Assembly (NCBI RefSeq): GCF_011008565.1
Contig: NZ_JAAIWK010000005.1
Location: 124,001-188,000, forward strand
Direction: 5' to 3'
DNA length: 64,000 bases
Origin: Heyndrickxia ginsengihumi
Lineage (GTDB): Bacteria > Bacillota > Bacilli > Bacillales > Bacillaceae_C
Shown piece after piece: positions 31,192 through 40,259 of this stretch (the first letter of the stretch is position 1; each line of letters opens with the position of its first letter). Under the pieces are notes generated by a model that saw only the letters and a program-made list of their open reading frames with translations, ran no database searches and was not told the DNA's origin. The position numbers and the translations under genes were made by a program.

Positions 31192-31654
31192 ATGAATATA
31201 AAGGTAAAATTAGCGGACGAGCATGAACTTTCAACTGATGTTAGAAGCTTTTGAAGAGTACCGCTTGATGGACGTTCCTTCAAGTGCATTAAATGAAACG
31301 ATAGAAAGTCTGCAACAAGCATTTATAAACAGTAAAGAAAAGGCGGTGCTCAGTTTTATAAATGAAGCAGTTGTTGGTTCCATGAGATTTACTGTACAGG
31401 ATGGATCTTTGTACTTCTTTAGAGTTTCAGTAACGCCCTCTGCTAGAGGAATGGGTGTAGCAAAAGCGATGTTGTGCTGGCTTGAAAGTTATGCGCAGAC
31501 TAATGGCATTTTAAAAATGAAATTCGTGTGCGCATCATTATCAAAAAATGCCAAATTATATGAATCTATTGGCCACCTAATAACGGAAGAAGAGATGATG
31601 ACTAATCCAAATGGTTTTTTAGTAAAAACAGTTGTGATGGAAAAATTTCTTTAA
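31192..31654 (+). pseudogene. GNAT acetyltransferase, probably frameshifted near its 5' end
   Basis: The long frame 31223-31654 encodes most of a GNAT fold (VGSMRFTV, FFRVSVTPSARGMGVAKAML with the acetyl-CoA loop, and YESIGHLI), but it begins inside what should be the first strand and helix and has no ribosome binding site. A start with a proper site (CTAGGAGTGG, ATG 31192) opens in another frame and reads MNIKVKLADEHEL, a typical GNAT opening, before a stop at about 31252. Switching frames near 31228 would join the two into one gene. This suggests a small indel, so the gene is probably inactive unless the sequence has an error. Internal re-initiation at 31223 is the alternative. Confidence 0.65.
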
Positions 31655-32063
31655 TTTATGTATTGAGCAAATATTTCCAGAAAGCTATTTTTTCGTCATG
31701 AAGAAAGAAAAGTATGGATGAAAGACTATATATTTATTAAAAATGGACTGAATTTCCTATTATTTCTTTTTAAAAAATCTTGTACCATATGATAGACTGA
31801 ATTTAACTGTCGTAGTTGTCAATTAATGTTGTTTATTGATGAAATTTGTTCATTTCAGTGGAGTCTCGTTTTGATGCCTGGCGGTATTGTCTTTATCGTT
31901 ACAAAGAGCGGATAAACTGATTCCGAATGTTTTAGAAATACTGCTTTGTTTAAATCATAGAGTTATTCAAAGCGATGTTTCATAAAATATTTTCTATTAA
32001 ATCAAGAGTCTAGCAAATATTAGATTCTTTAATCATCTAGATATACAAATCAAGGGGGATTCT
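31655..32063. other. Intergenic region upstream of the first SH3 glucosaminidase
   Basis: No gene is visible. TATGATAGACTGA at 31788-31800 resembles TATGGTAGACTAA at 34715-34727 in front of the paralogous gene, and both follow a TTTAAAA run, so they may be related promoters. An AAGGGGGA ribosome binding site lies before ATG 32064. Confidence 0.4.
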
Positions 32064-34346
32064 ATGAAAAAAAGTTTAGTTATACCGACTCTTTGTTTAG
32101 CGGTATTGTCTACTCCGGCATTTGAAAAAGTTGTCCATGCTGCATCTTCAGAAGTATCAAAATCTTCTATTACGTCTACTGTGAAAACGACGACAAAATA
32201 TGTCAATGTTAGTTCCAGCTCTAGCTTGATGTTGCGCTCTAAGGCGTCAACAAGCGGTAAGGTGCTCGATCATTTAAAAAGAGGGACAGCAGTAACAGTC
32301 TATTCTACCTCGAATGGCTGGTCAAAGATAAAGGTCAATGGAAAAACAGGTTATGTTAGTTCTAAATATTTATCTACAGCTAAAATAAGTACTTCAACTG
32401 TAGAAAAAAGTAGTACAACTGCGACAGTAAAAACGACAACGAAATATGTTAATGTCAGTTCTAATTCCAGTTTGACTTTACGTTCCCAAGCATCGACAAA
32501 AGGAAAAATGTTAGCAAGCTTAAAAAGAGGAACAAGTGTCACAGTGTACTCAACATCAAAGGGCTGGTCAAAAGTAAAAGCCAATGGAAAAACAGGTTAT
32601 GTGCATTCACAATATTTGTCGACAACGAAGCCTGTCGTCACGACGACAAAATATGCGACGACAAGTATCAGCATAAGATCAACGGCATCGACAAAAGGGA
32701 GCGTAGTAACGAAGGCAAGTAAAGGGGCAAGTGTCACAGTCTATTCGACAACAAACGGCTGGTCAAAAGTAACAGTAAGTGGAAAAACCGGGTATGTTGA
32801 ATCAAAATACTTGTCAACGACAAAGCCTGTCGTCACGACGAAATATGTTGATGTAGATGAAAGTTCTAGTTTAATATTACGTTCTACTGCTTCGGAAACT
32901 GGGACGATATTAACAAGCTTAAAAAGAGGAACAAGCGTAACAGTTTACTCTACAACTGGAGATTGGGCAAAAGTAGAAGCAAACGGGAAAACGGGTTATG
33001 TGCATTCTAAGTATTTGAGCTTAACGAAACCAAGTACAAGTAGTAATACACCTTCAACGAGTAGTACAACAAATAACAATAATACAAGCAGTAGTTCAAA
33101 TACTAATACAGCATCCACTAGCAACAGTAATTCAAGTTCAAATGTTACAGAAAATGATCATAGTGATTCAAATTCAACAACAACTTCTGAATCGATTATC
33201 AAATATGTTAATGTTTCTAATGGATCAAGTTTAAATATGCGTTCTACACCTTCATCGTCAGCAAGCATTGTTACAAAGCTTGCTCGTGGAACAGCTGTTA
33301 CGTTTTATTCCGAAGCAAATGGTTGGTCATTAGTTTCAGCAAATGGGAAGACGGGATATGTAAATAGTGCATATCTTTCCTCAACTGTAGTTCAGCTTCC
33401 GGGGGCCGCTACTGCAAAAATCAGTAAAGTATATGAAGCTTATAATATTACATTAAACGATGCAGTAAATATTCAGATGAAAGTAAATCCGCAGACAGAT
33501 AAAAAATATAGTACATTTATTAGCAGTAGCGCCTTTTCATCGCTAAACAGTTCTACGAATCCAACCCAAGGAGTTGTGTCAGGTACATGGAATATTAGGG
33601 GCGGTGCTGGCACAAACTATTGGGTTGTAGCAACAGCAAAGAATGGAACAACATTGAAAATTTTATCAAAGGTAAAAGCCGCTGATGGAAGCACATGGTA
33701 TCAAGTCAGTCTCGACCAGTCTTGGGTAAATGCGAGTCCTGATGATGTAAAATATTATTTAGACCCTAATAACTTTTCATCAGATGCAATTCAACAACTA
33801 CAATTCCTTAAATTGTCAACATCAGCGAACTTAGATCCTGCAGAAGTAAATGAAAAAATTCTTGCAGGAAAAGGGATCTTAGCTGGAAAAGCAGCAGCAT
33901 TTATTAAAGCAGGTCAAACATATGGTATTAATGAAATCTATTTAATTGCACATGCATTACTTGAAACAGGAAAAGGAACTTCTGACCTCGCGAACGGTGT
34001 TAGTTATAAAGGAGTAACAGTCTATAATATGTACGGAATTGGTGCTTATGACAATGATCCTACTACTGGAGGAGCGGCATATGCCTATAGCCAAGGATGG
34101 ACAACACCGGAGAAAGCAATAATTGGTGGTGCAGCATTTATTGCGAAGGACTTTATTAATGCTGGACAAGATACTTTATATAAAATGAGATGGAATCCAA
34201 ATGCAGCGGCAGCAAGTAATACAGCAACTCACCAATATGCAACAGATATCGGTTGGGCATCAAAACAAGTGCAACAAATTTATAATTTATATAGTTTATT
34301 AACTTCGTATTCACTAACTTTAGATATACCGACATATAAAGAATAA
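32064..34346 (+). CDS. Secreted SH3-repeat N-acetylglucosaminidase (first paralogue)
   Basis: The 760-residue protein has a signal peptide (MKKSLVIPTLCLAVLS..., cleavage likely after VHA at 26), four bacterial SH3 (SH3b) repeats of about 60 residues (46-314; each with LRS..S, GTSVTVYST and GKTGYV..YLS), a Ser/Thr/Asn-rich linker (about 315-376), a fifth SH3b repeat (378-437), a divergent SH3-like segment and a C-terminal glucosaminidase domain of the LytD/GH73-like type. The likely catalytic acid is E634 in HALLETGKGTS; YNMYGIGAYD is a further family motif. It should cut glycan chains in the wall during growth or separation. A strong terminator follows, and a paralogue comes next. Confidence 0.9.
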   Translation: MKKSLVIPTLCLAVLSTPAFEKVVHAASSEVSKSSITSTVKTTTKYVNVSSSSSLMLRSKASTSGKVLDHLKRGTAVTVYSTSNGWSKIKVNGKTGYVSSKYLSTAKISTSTVEKSSTTATVKTTTKYVNVSSNSSLTLRSQASTKGKMLASLKRGTSVTVYSTSKGWSKVKANGKTGYVHSQYLSTTKPVVTTTKYATTSISIRSTASTKGSVVTKASKGASVTVYSTTNGWSKVTVSGKTGYVESKYLSTTKPVVTTKYVDVDESSSLILRSTASETGTILTSLKRGTSVTVYSTTGDWAKVEANGKTGYVHSKYLSLTKPSTSSNTPSTSSTTNNNNTSSSSNTNTASTSNSNSSSNVTENDHSDSNSTTTSESIIKYVNVSNGSSLNMRSTPSSSASIVTKLARGTAVTFYSEANGWSLVSANGKTGYVNSAYLSSTVVQLPGAATAKISKVYEAYNITLNDAVNIQMKVNPQTDKKYSTFISSSAFSSLNSSTNPTQGVVSGTWNIRGGAGTNYWVVATAKNGTTLKILSKVKAADGSTWYQVSLDQSWVNASPDDVKYYLDPNNFSSDAIQQLQFLKLSTSANLDPAEVNEKILAGKGILAGKAAAFIKAGQTYGINEIYLIAHALLETGKGTSDLANGVSYKGVTVYNMYGIGAYDNDPTTGGAAYAYSQGWTTPEKAIIGGAAFIAKDFINAGQDTLYKMRWNPNAAAASNTATHQYATDIGWASKQVQQIYNLYSLLTSYSLTLDIPTYKE

Positions 34347-34355
34347 ATGTAATAA

Positions 34356-34398
34356 AAATTCCCTATAGAGCAGGAAAGAGCTCTATAGGGAATTTTTT
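34356..34398 (+). terminator. Intrinsic terminator after the first glucosaminidase
   Basis: AATTCCCTATAGAGC and its inverse GCTCTATAGGGAATT form a long stem around an eight-base loop (34372-34379), followed by a T-run. Confidence 0.92.
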
Positions 34399-34839
34399 AT
34401 ATAACTGACAGTCAACATATGTTCTGCTTTTTTTAGCTAGATTTGCGAATATGAACATGTTGTACATTTAAGAGTATTGAAAATGATAAGTGTTGGTAAT
34501 AAAAAACAATAAAATGAATCTAAATACCCATAATTTGACCATTGGTTAGCGAAATTCCTTTATAGCATATGAAATATTCATTGTTACTATATTTATATAG
34601 GACTTTCTATATCTATTAAAAAGGGATTAATTACGACTATAATCATAATTTTATTCTACAATTCGATGAATTTATAGAATTAACGCTAAAATGTTTAAAA
34701 TAAATGACGAAACTTATGGTAGACTAATAGTATTAGTAAATTTTAGATATATAGGAAAAAAAACCAATATTTATTAGGAAATATTTTCTTTTTTATAATG
34801 AGTTTTAAATCTTTTATATAAAACTGAAAGGGGATTGAA
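34399..34839. other. Intergenic region upstream of the second SH3 glucosaminidase
   Basis: This AT-rich stretch holds no visible gene. TATGGTAGACTAA at 34715 is the candidate promoter element shared with the upstream paralogue. AAAGGGGA precedes ATG 34840. Confidence 0.4.
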
Positions 34840-37029
34840 ATGAAAAAAAGTATAGTCATTCCTACTCTTTGTTTAGCTGTGTTGTCAACTCCAGCCTTTG
34901 AAAAAGCTGTTCATGCAGCTTCACCAACGGGAACTAAGATCAGTTCGAGTGATTCAACGACTAAAAGCGTAACTAAGTATGTGAATGTGGATGCTAACTC
35001 CAGCTTACTTCTGCGCTCTAAACCTTCTACAAGTGCTTCAACATTAGACCGACTTAAAAGAGGAACAGCCGTAACAGTCTATTCTATTTCTGGTAATTGG
35101 GCAAAAGTAAAAGTTGATGGGAAAACCGGATATGTGAGTGCTGAATATTTGGTAACAACAAAACCGAGTAGTAGTACAGGTAGCAGTAGCTCGACAACAA
35201 CGAAATATGTAAACGTAGATAAAGGGTCACATTTAATCTTGCGCTCAACAGCTTCGACGAGCGGCTCGGTTTTAGCAAGCTTAAATCCGGGTACAAGTGT
35301 AACAGTTATCTCAACATCAGGAGCATGGTCAAAAGTAAAGGCAGGCAGCCAAACAGGCTATGTGCACTCAGAATATTTAACAACAACAAAACCAAGCAGT
35401 ACAAGCAGCAGTAGTTCAACAACAAAAACAACGACCAAATATGTGAACGTAGATAAAGGGTCACATTTAATCTTACGTTCAACAGCGAGCACAAGCGGTT
35501 CAGTGTTAGCTAGCTTAGATCCGGGCACAAGCGTAACAGTCCTTTCAACATCAGGCGAGTGGTCGAAAGTACAAGTAGGAAGTAAGACAGGTTATGTACA
35601 TACAGAATATTTAACAACAACAAAACCAAGCAGTACAAGCAATAGCAGTAGTTCAACAACAAAAACAACGACTAAATATGTGAACGTAGATAAAGGGTCA
35701 CATTTAATCTTGCGCTCAACAGCGAGCACAAGCGGTTCAGTATTAGCAAGCTTAAATCCGGGTACAAGTGTAACGGTCATCTCAACATCAGGCGAGTGGT
35801 CGAAAGTACAAGTAGGAAATAAGACAGGCTATGTACATACAGAATATTTAACATCAACAAAACCAAGTACAAGTGATGATCAAAGTGGAAATAGTGATTC
35901 AGAGCAGACTGTAACGAAATATACAACTGCAGATCTAAATTTACGTAAAAGTAATTCTACATCTTCAAGTGTTATTACGGTCATTCCGAAAGGGACAGCA
36001 GTAACCGTATATTCTGAAACAAATGGTTGGGCGAGAGTTACTGTTAATGGCAACACCGGGTATGTAAGCACGAAATATTTAACCGGCGGTGCAACACTAA
36101 ATGGAAAAGTTACAACGGTTGAACAAGATTATGATATTTCGTTAAGCCAATTAACGAATATTGAAATGAAGGCATCCCCTCAAACGGATACAAATAATCG
36201 TTACGTACGAAGTGATGCAGTTAAGAAAACAAGTTCAACAACTGGTACGTTAGATGGAAGCTGGAACGTTCGGGATGGGGCTGGCACAAATTATGATGTC
36301 GCCGAGACGTTACCATCAGGAACAAGTGTTACGATTTTAGACACAGTGGCAGGCACTGATGGACATACTTGGTACAAGATTAGTTATAACAAGACGTGGA
36401 AAAATGCAACAGCAAATGAAGTTGAGTATTATTTAAACCCTAAAAATTTTATTAATGATCCAGTGAGTTCCTTACAATTTTTGAAATTGTCTACAACGGC
36501 AAATATTGATGTAAACGAGGTTAACCAAAAAATTCTTGCAGGTAAGGGGACATTGGCTGGAAAAGCTCAGTCATTTATAACGGCTGCGAAGACATATGGA
36601 GTGAATGAACTTTATTTGATTTCCCATGCATTGCTTGAAACAGGTAATGGAACTTCACAATTAGCGAAAGGCTATCCATATACTTATAAAGGTAAAACTT
36701 ATACAGTGTATAATATGTACGGAATTGGCGCTTACGATGGTAATGCTGTTGAAGATGGAGCAGCTTATGCATATAGCCAAGGATGGTTCTCCCCAGAGGC
36801 AGCCATTATCGGAGGAGCAAGGTTTATTGCAAATGGTTATATTAGCGCAGGGCAGGATACACTTTATGCAATGAGATGGAACCCTAGCGGTGCTGCTACC
36901 TATGGATATGCAACTCATCAATATGCTACTGATATTGGCTGGGCATATAAACAAGTTAATGAAATTTATAACTTATATAATTTGTTAGATTCTTATAGTA
37001 TTACATTGGAAGTTCCAAACTATAAGTAA
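34840..37029 (+). CDS. Secreted SH3-repeat N-acetylglucosaminidase (second paralogue)
   Basis: This 729-residue protein is built like its upstream neighbour and shares its signal peptide almost exactly (MKKSIVIPTLCLAVLSTPAF). It has five SH3b repeats; repeats 2, 3 and 4 are nearly identical at protein and DNA level, joined by Thr/Ser-rich linkers. The C-terminal glucosaminidase domain has the catalytic acid E600 in HALLETGNGTS and the YNMYGIGAYD motif. The two genes are probably a tandem duplication whose SH3 parts then changed by recombination. It has its own terminator. SH3b domains are expected to bind peptidoglycan cross-bridges or stem peptides. Confidence 0.9.
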   Translation: MKKSIVIPTLCLAVLSTPAFEKAVHAASPTGTKISSSDSTTKSVTKYVNVDANSSLLLRSKPSTSASTLDRLKRGTAVTVYSISGNWAKVKVDGKTGYVSAEYLVTTKPSSSTGSSSSTTTKYVNVDKGSHLILRSTASTSGSVLASLNPGTSVTVISTSGAWSKVKAGSQTGYVHSEYLTTTKPSSTSSSSSTTKTTTKYVNVDKGSHLILRSTASTSGSVLASLDPGTSVTVLSTSGEWSKVQVGSKTGYVHTEYLTTTKPSSTSNSSSSTTKTTTKYVNVDKGSHLILRSTASTSGSVLASLNPGTSVTVISTSGEWSKVQVGNKTGYVHTEYLTSTKPSTSDDQSGNSDSEQTVTKYTTADLNLRKSNSTSSSVITVIPKGTAVTVYSETNGWARVTVNGNTGYVSTKYLTGGATLNGKVTTVEQDYDISLSQLTNIEMKASPQTDTNNRYVRSDAVKKTSSTTGTLDGSWNVRDGAGTNYDVAETLPSGTSVTILDTVAGTDGHTWYKISYNKTWKNATANEVEYYLNPKNFINDPVSSLQFLKLSTTANIDVNEVNQKILAGKGTLAGKAQSFITAAKTYGVNELYLISHALLETGNGTSQLAKGYPYTYKGKTYTVYNMYGIGAYDGNAVEDGAAYAYSQGWFSPEAAIIGGARFIANGYISAGQDTLYAMRWNPSGAATYGYATHQYATDIGWAYKQVNEIYNLYNLLDSYSITLEVPNYK
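35203..35905 (+). repeat. Three tandem near-identical SH3-coding units
   Basis: Units starting at 35203, 35437 and 35674 (periods 234 and 237 bases) repeat the word AAATATGT(G/A)AACGTAGAT and the rest of the SH3 module with very few differences. The three-base change in period is one serine codon in the linker. Confidence 0.85.
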
Positions 37030-37040
37030 TGACTGATTGA

Positions 37041-37077
37041 AGATCGGGCACTGCAACATTAGTGCCCGATCTTTTTA
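37041..37077 (+). terminator. Intrinsic terminator after the second glucosaminidase
   Basis: A perfect 12-bp stem (37041-37052 with 37061-37072) is followed by a T-run. Confidence 0.92.
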
Positions 37078-37096
37078 TCTATATTTTAAAAAGGGA

Positions 37097-37125
37097 TTGA
37101 AGTTCGTTTTGAGTTTTGCTAATAT
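37097..37125 (+). promoter_or_regulatory. Sigma-A promoter of the hexuronate operon
   Basis: TTGAAG at 37097-37102 and TAATAT at 37120-37125 are 17 bases apart. The start of transcription would fall at about 37132, within the first operator. Confidence 0.7.
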
Positions 37126-37129
37126 TTTA

Positions 37130-37213
37130 AATGTTAACGTTAACATTATAGAAAATCTAAATGTTTAATATTTACCTATATTTGATGGACAGAAAAATGT
37201 TAACGTTAACATT
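37130..37213. promoter_or_regulatory. Two identical LacI-type operators of the uxa locus
   Basis: The same perfect 18-base palindrome, AATGTTAACGTTAACATT, occurs at 37130-37147 and 37196-37213. It has the central CG of LacI-family sites. The first overlaps the expected transcription start; the second lies 66 bases on, just before the uxaC ribosome binding site. The regulator is most likely the LacI-family protein encoded at 40260-41261. Confidence 0.85.
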
Positions 37214-37235
37214 AATCGAATAGGAAGGTGAGCGA

Positions 37236-38642
37236 ATGCGAAAATTTTTAGATGAGAATTTCCTTTTACACAATCAAACAGCAGTTCAATTGTTTCATGA
37301 TTTTGCGAAGGATATGCCAATTATCGATTATCATTGCCATTTAAGTCCTCAGGAAATCTATGAGAATAAGAAATTTAAAAATATTACTGAAGCATGGCTA
37401 TACGGGGATCACTATAAATGGCGTTTAATGAGAGCTTATGGCATTGATGAAAAGTACATCACAGGGAATGCAGATGATTATGATAAGTTTTTGGCTTGGG
37501 CAAAAACAGTACCGATGACAATCGGAAATCCGCTATATCAATGGACACATTTAGAATTACAAAGATACTTCGGAGTATACGAACTGCTAAATGAAAAAAC
37601 TGCTCCAGTAATATGGGAGAAGGTAAATACTCAGTTGAATAAAGAAGGATTCGGGGTAAGGAATCTTATTACAGAATCAAATGTTAAGGTTATTTGTACA
37701 ACAGATGATCCAACAGATTGTCTAAAATTCCATGAGTTATTGAAAAATGATTCGACATTTAATGTAAGCGTTTTACCAGGGTTTCGACCTGATAAAGGAT
37801 TAGAAATCAATCGTGAGGGGTTTCTTGATTGGGTCCAAAAATTAGCATCTATTTCGCAAATAGAGATTCGAACATATGCTGATTTTTTACAAGCGCTTGA
37901 ATCAAGGGTTGCATTTTTCCATTCGCTAGGTGGAAGAGTGTCAGATCATGCCATTGATATGGTTATGTTTTCTGAGACATCTGAAGATGAAGCTGCGAAG
38001 ATTTTTAAAGAAAGATTAGAAGGAAATACAGTATCAATCGAAGAGGAAACAAAATATAAAACTTTTACGTTAACTTATCTCGGAAAGCTATATTCAAAAT
38101 TTGGCTGGGTTATGCAATATCATATGAATGCACTCCGAAACAACAATACAAAAATGTTCCAACAATTAGGGCCAGATACAGGCTATGATTCTATCAATGA
38201 TGAAAAAATCGCTAAACCTTTAGTTTCTTTGCTAGATTCTTTGGAACAACAAAATGCGTTACCGAAGACAGTATTATATTCCGTAAATCCAAACGATCAT
38301 GACATCATTGCAGCGATTATTGGAAGTTTTCAAGGCGGAAGTACAATTGGAAAGCTGCAACTTGGTACTGCATGGTGGTTTAATGATACGAAGGATGGAA
38401 TGCTCAGACAAATGAAGGCGCTTGCAAACGTAGGACTTTTTACGACATTTATCGGAATGCTGACAGACTCCCGAAGCTTTTTATCATATACGCGACATGA
38501 GTACTTTAGAAGAATTGTATGTAATTTACTTGGGGAATGGGTTGAAGCAGGAGAAATTCCTAATGAAATAGAGTTTCTCGGTGAAGTCGTAAAGAATATT
38601 TCGTATTACAACGCAAAGAATTATTTTTCATTTGATTGTTAA
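37236..38642 (+). CDS. uxaC: Glucuronate (uronate) isomerase
   Basis: The 468-residue enzyme interconverts D-glucuronate with D-fructuronate and D-galacturonate with D-tagaturonate, the first step of hexuronate use. The N-terminal IIDYHCHLSPQEIYENKKF has the metal-binding histidines of the amidohydrolase-like fold; GDHYKWRLMRAYG and the C-terminal LGTAWWFNDTKDGM and LTDSRSFLSYTRHEYFRRI are family hallmarks. It is the first gene after the double-operator promoter. The start follows AGGAAGGTGAG. Confidence 0.95.
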   Translation: MRKFLDENFLLHNQTAVQLFHDFAKDMPIIDYHCHLSPQEIYENKKFKNITEAWLYGDHYKWRLMRAYGIDEKYITGNADDYDKFLAWAKTVPMTIGNPLYQWTHLELQRYFGVYELLNEKTAPVIWEKVNTQLNKEGFGVRNLITESNVKVICTTDDPTDCLKFHELLKNDSTFNVSVLPGFRPDKGLEINREGFLDWVQKLASISQIEIRTYADFLQALESRVAFFHSLGGRVSDHAIDMVMFSETSEDEAAKIFKERLEGNTVSIEEETKYKTFTLTYLGKLYSKFGWVMQYHMNALRNNNTKMFQQLGPDTGYDSINDEKIAKPLVSLLDSLEQQNALPKTVLYSVNPNDHDIIAAIIGSFQGGSTIGKLQLGTAWWFNDTKDGMLRQMKALANVGLFTTFIGMLTDSRSFLSYTRHEYFRRIVCNLLGEWVEAGEIPNEIEFLGEVVKNISYYNAKNYFSFDC

Positions 38643-38780
38643 ACACTAGTCCCACCTCATGCCAATATCATCTGCCAATGACTGTGCATGAGATGGTGTT
38701 TTAAAAGAATATTACGAGAAAAAATTATAGCGGAAAAATGTATATCGTTCAAGAGGAGTTTATTTCTGGGAGGTGTAAAC

Positions 38781-40178
38781 ATGAGTACAACATCTACAGT
38801 AAATACAGCTAGATATACGAATCATAATGCTGCAGCTAAAAAGTTAAATTTAAAAGAAAAAATTTCTTACGGTTTTGGTGATTTTGGAAATGGTTTTATG
38901 TTTGATTTAGGGCAAATATATTTATTGAAATACTTTACGGACGTCGCTGGATTACCAGCAGCCGCAGCCGGAGGAATTTTTTTAGTCAGTAAATTTTTTA
39001 ATGCTATTGTCGATCCAGTAGTAGGAAGTTCAATTGATTATCGAAAAAGAATAGGATCTAGAGGAAAATTCCGTCCATATTTACTATATGGAAGTATTGC
39101 CCTCGCAATCTTAACAGTGTTAACCTTTATATCTCCAAATCTATCAACAATGGGTAAATTAATGTATGCTTATGCATCTTATATGATATGGGGGATAGGG
39201 TATTCATTTGTAAATATTCCATACGGCTCGCTTGGAGCTGCGATTACCCAAAATGCTGAGGAACGAACACAAATATCAACATTTCGGCAAATGGGATCTC
39301 TCGGTGCATTACTTATTACGAGCGTAATCGTTATGCCGTTGATTGTTCAATTTCATGATCCTAAGATTGGTTACCCTGCAGTCATGGCTATTATGGCGAT
39401 CGTTGGGATCATTGGATTTTTTATTTGTTATCGAAATTGTAAAGAACGTGTCATTGTAAAAGAAGGACCGAGGGAAAAACTTTCTGTTCAATCTGTATTA
39501 AAGACTTTTATTCAAAATACTCCTTTGCTTACGATTGTACTCATGACTGTATTTTCTATTTCTGCTTACAATATTAAATCTGCCATGATCGCTTACTTTG
39601 CACAGTATAATCTCGGTAATGTTGAATTAATGGCTTATATGAATTTTATTATTATTGGCTCTTCGTTTTTAGGCGTACTGATCCTCCCACTATTAGTGAA
39701 GTTTCTCGGTAAAAAGAAAACAGCTATGCTTGGGTTTTGTATTGGGACGTTGGCAGATTTAGCAAATTTTCTTCTGCCTTCAAATGTTTATGTTTTTACG
39801 ATTTTAGCCAGTATCGCTTTTATCGGTATAAGTCTGCCAAATGGTATTACTTGGGCATTTGTTTCCGATATTATCGATTATGGCGAATGGCATTCTGGTG
39901 AACGTAAAGAGGCAACGACCTATTCGTTATTCAATTTTTCGCGTAAGCTTGCACAGGCGTTATCAGGATTTCTTTCTGGAATTGGTTTAAGCTTAGTTGG
40001 ATATGTTCCGAATGTTGCACAAACCGCTCATGCATTAATTGGAATTAAAGCATTACTTTGCTTGTATCCGGCTGTCGCAATGTTTATTGCGATGTTAATT
40101 ATCGGTTTTTTATATAAAATTACTGATAAGCGCCATGCGGAAATCGTTCATGAATTAGAGCTTAGGTCGGGACATTAA
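38781..40178 (+). CDS. GPH-family (glycoside-pentoside-hexuronide) sugar:cation symporter
   Basis: Starting at ATG 38781 after GGGAGGTG gives 465 residues with twelve hydrophobic segments. GPH signatures are ISYGFGDFGNGFMFDL near the start, FFNAIVDPVVGSSIDYRKR with the conserved Asp, and DIIDYGEWHSGERKEATTYS. Its place between uxaC and the LacI regulator indicates uptake of glucuronate, galacturonate or their oligomers. An imperfect hairpin (about 38652-38697) lies in the gap after uxaC and may lower expression of the distal genes. Confidence 0.88.
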   Translation: MSTTSTVNTARYTNHNAAAKKLNLKEKISYGFGDFGNGFMFDLGQIYLLKYFTDVAGLPAAAAGGIFLVSKFFNAIVDPVVGSSIDYRKRIGSRGKFRPYLLYGSIALAILTVLTFISPNLSTMGKLMYAYASYMIWGIGYSFVNIPYGSLGAAITQNAEERTQISTFRQMGSLGALLITSVIVMPLIVQFHDPKIGYPAVMAIMAIVGIIGFFICYRNCKERVIVKEGPREKLSVQSVLKTFIQNTPLLTIVLMTVFSISAYNIKSAMIAYFAQYNLGNVELMAYMNFIIIGSSFLGVLILPLLVKFLGKKKTAMLGFCIGTLADLANFLLPSNVYVFTILASIAFIGISLPNGITWAFVSDIIDYGEWHSGERKEATTYSLFNFSRKLAQALSGFLSGIGLSLVGYVPNVAQTAHALIGIKALLCLYPAVAMFIAMLIIGFLYKITDKRHAEIVHELELRSGH

Positions 40179-40259
40179 TCTACTCCTTTAAAAATAAACT
40201 GAAAAAATATACAATAACACTAAAAGAGTTTGGCATTAAAGGTTGGTGTATTTCCTACG

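Noticed and set aside
35203-35905. Regular repeats of about 235 bases taken at first as a possible CRISPR or minisatellite
   Set aside because: The units are in frame, code for SH3 domains of a secreted enzyme, and have no spacers of unrelated sequence.
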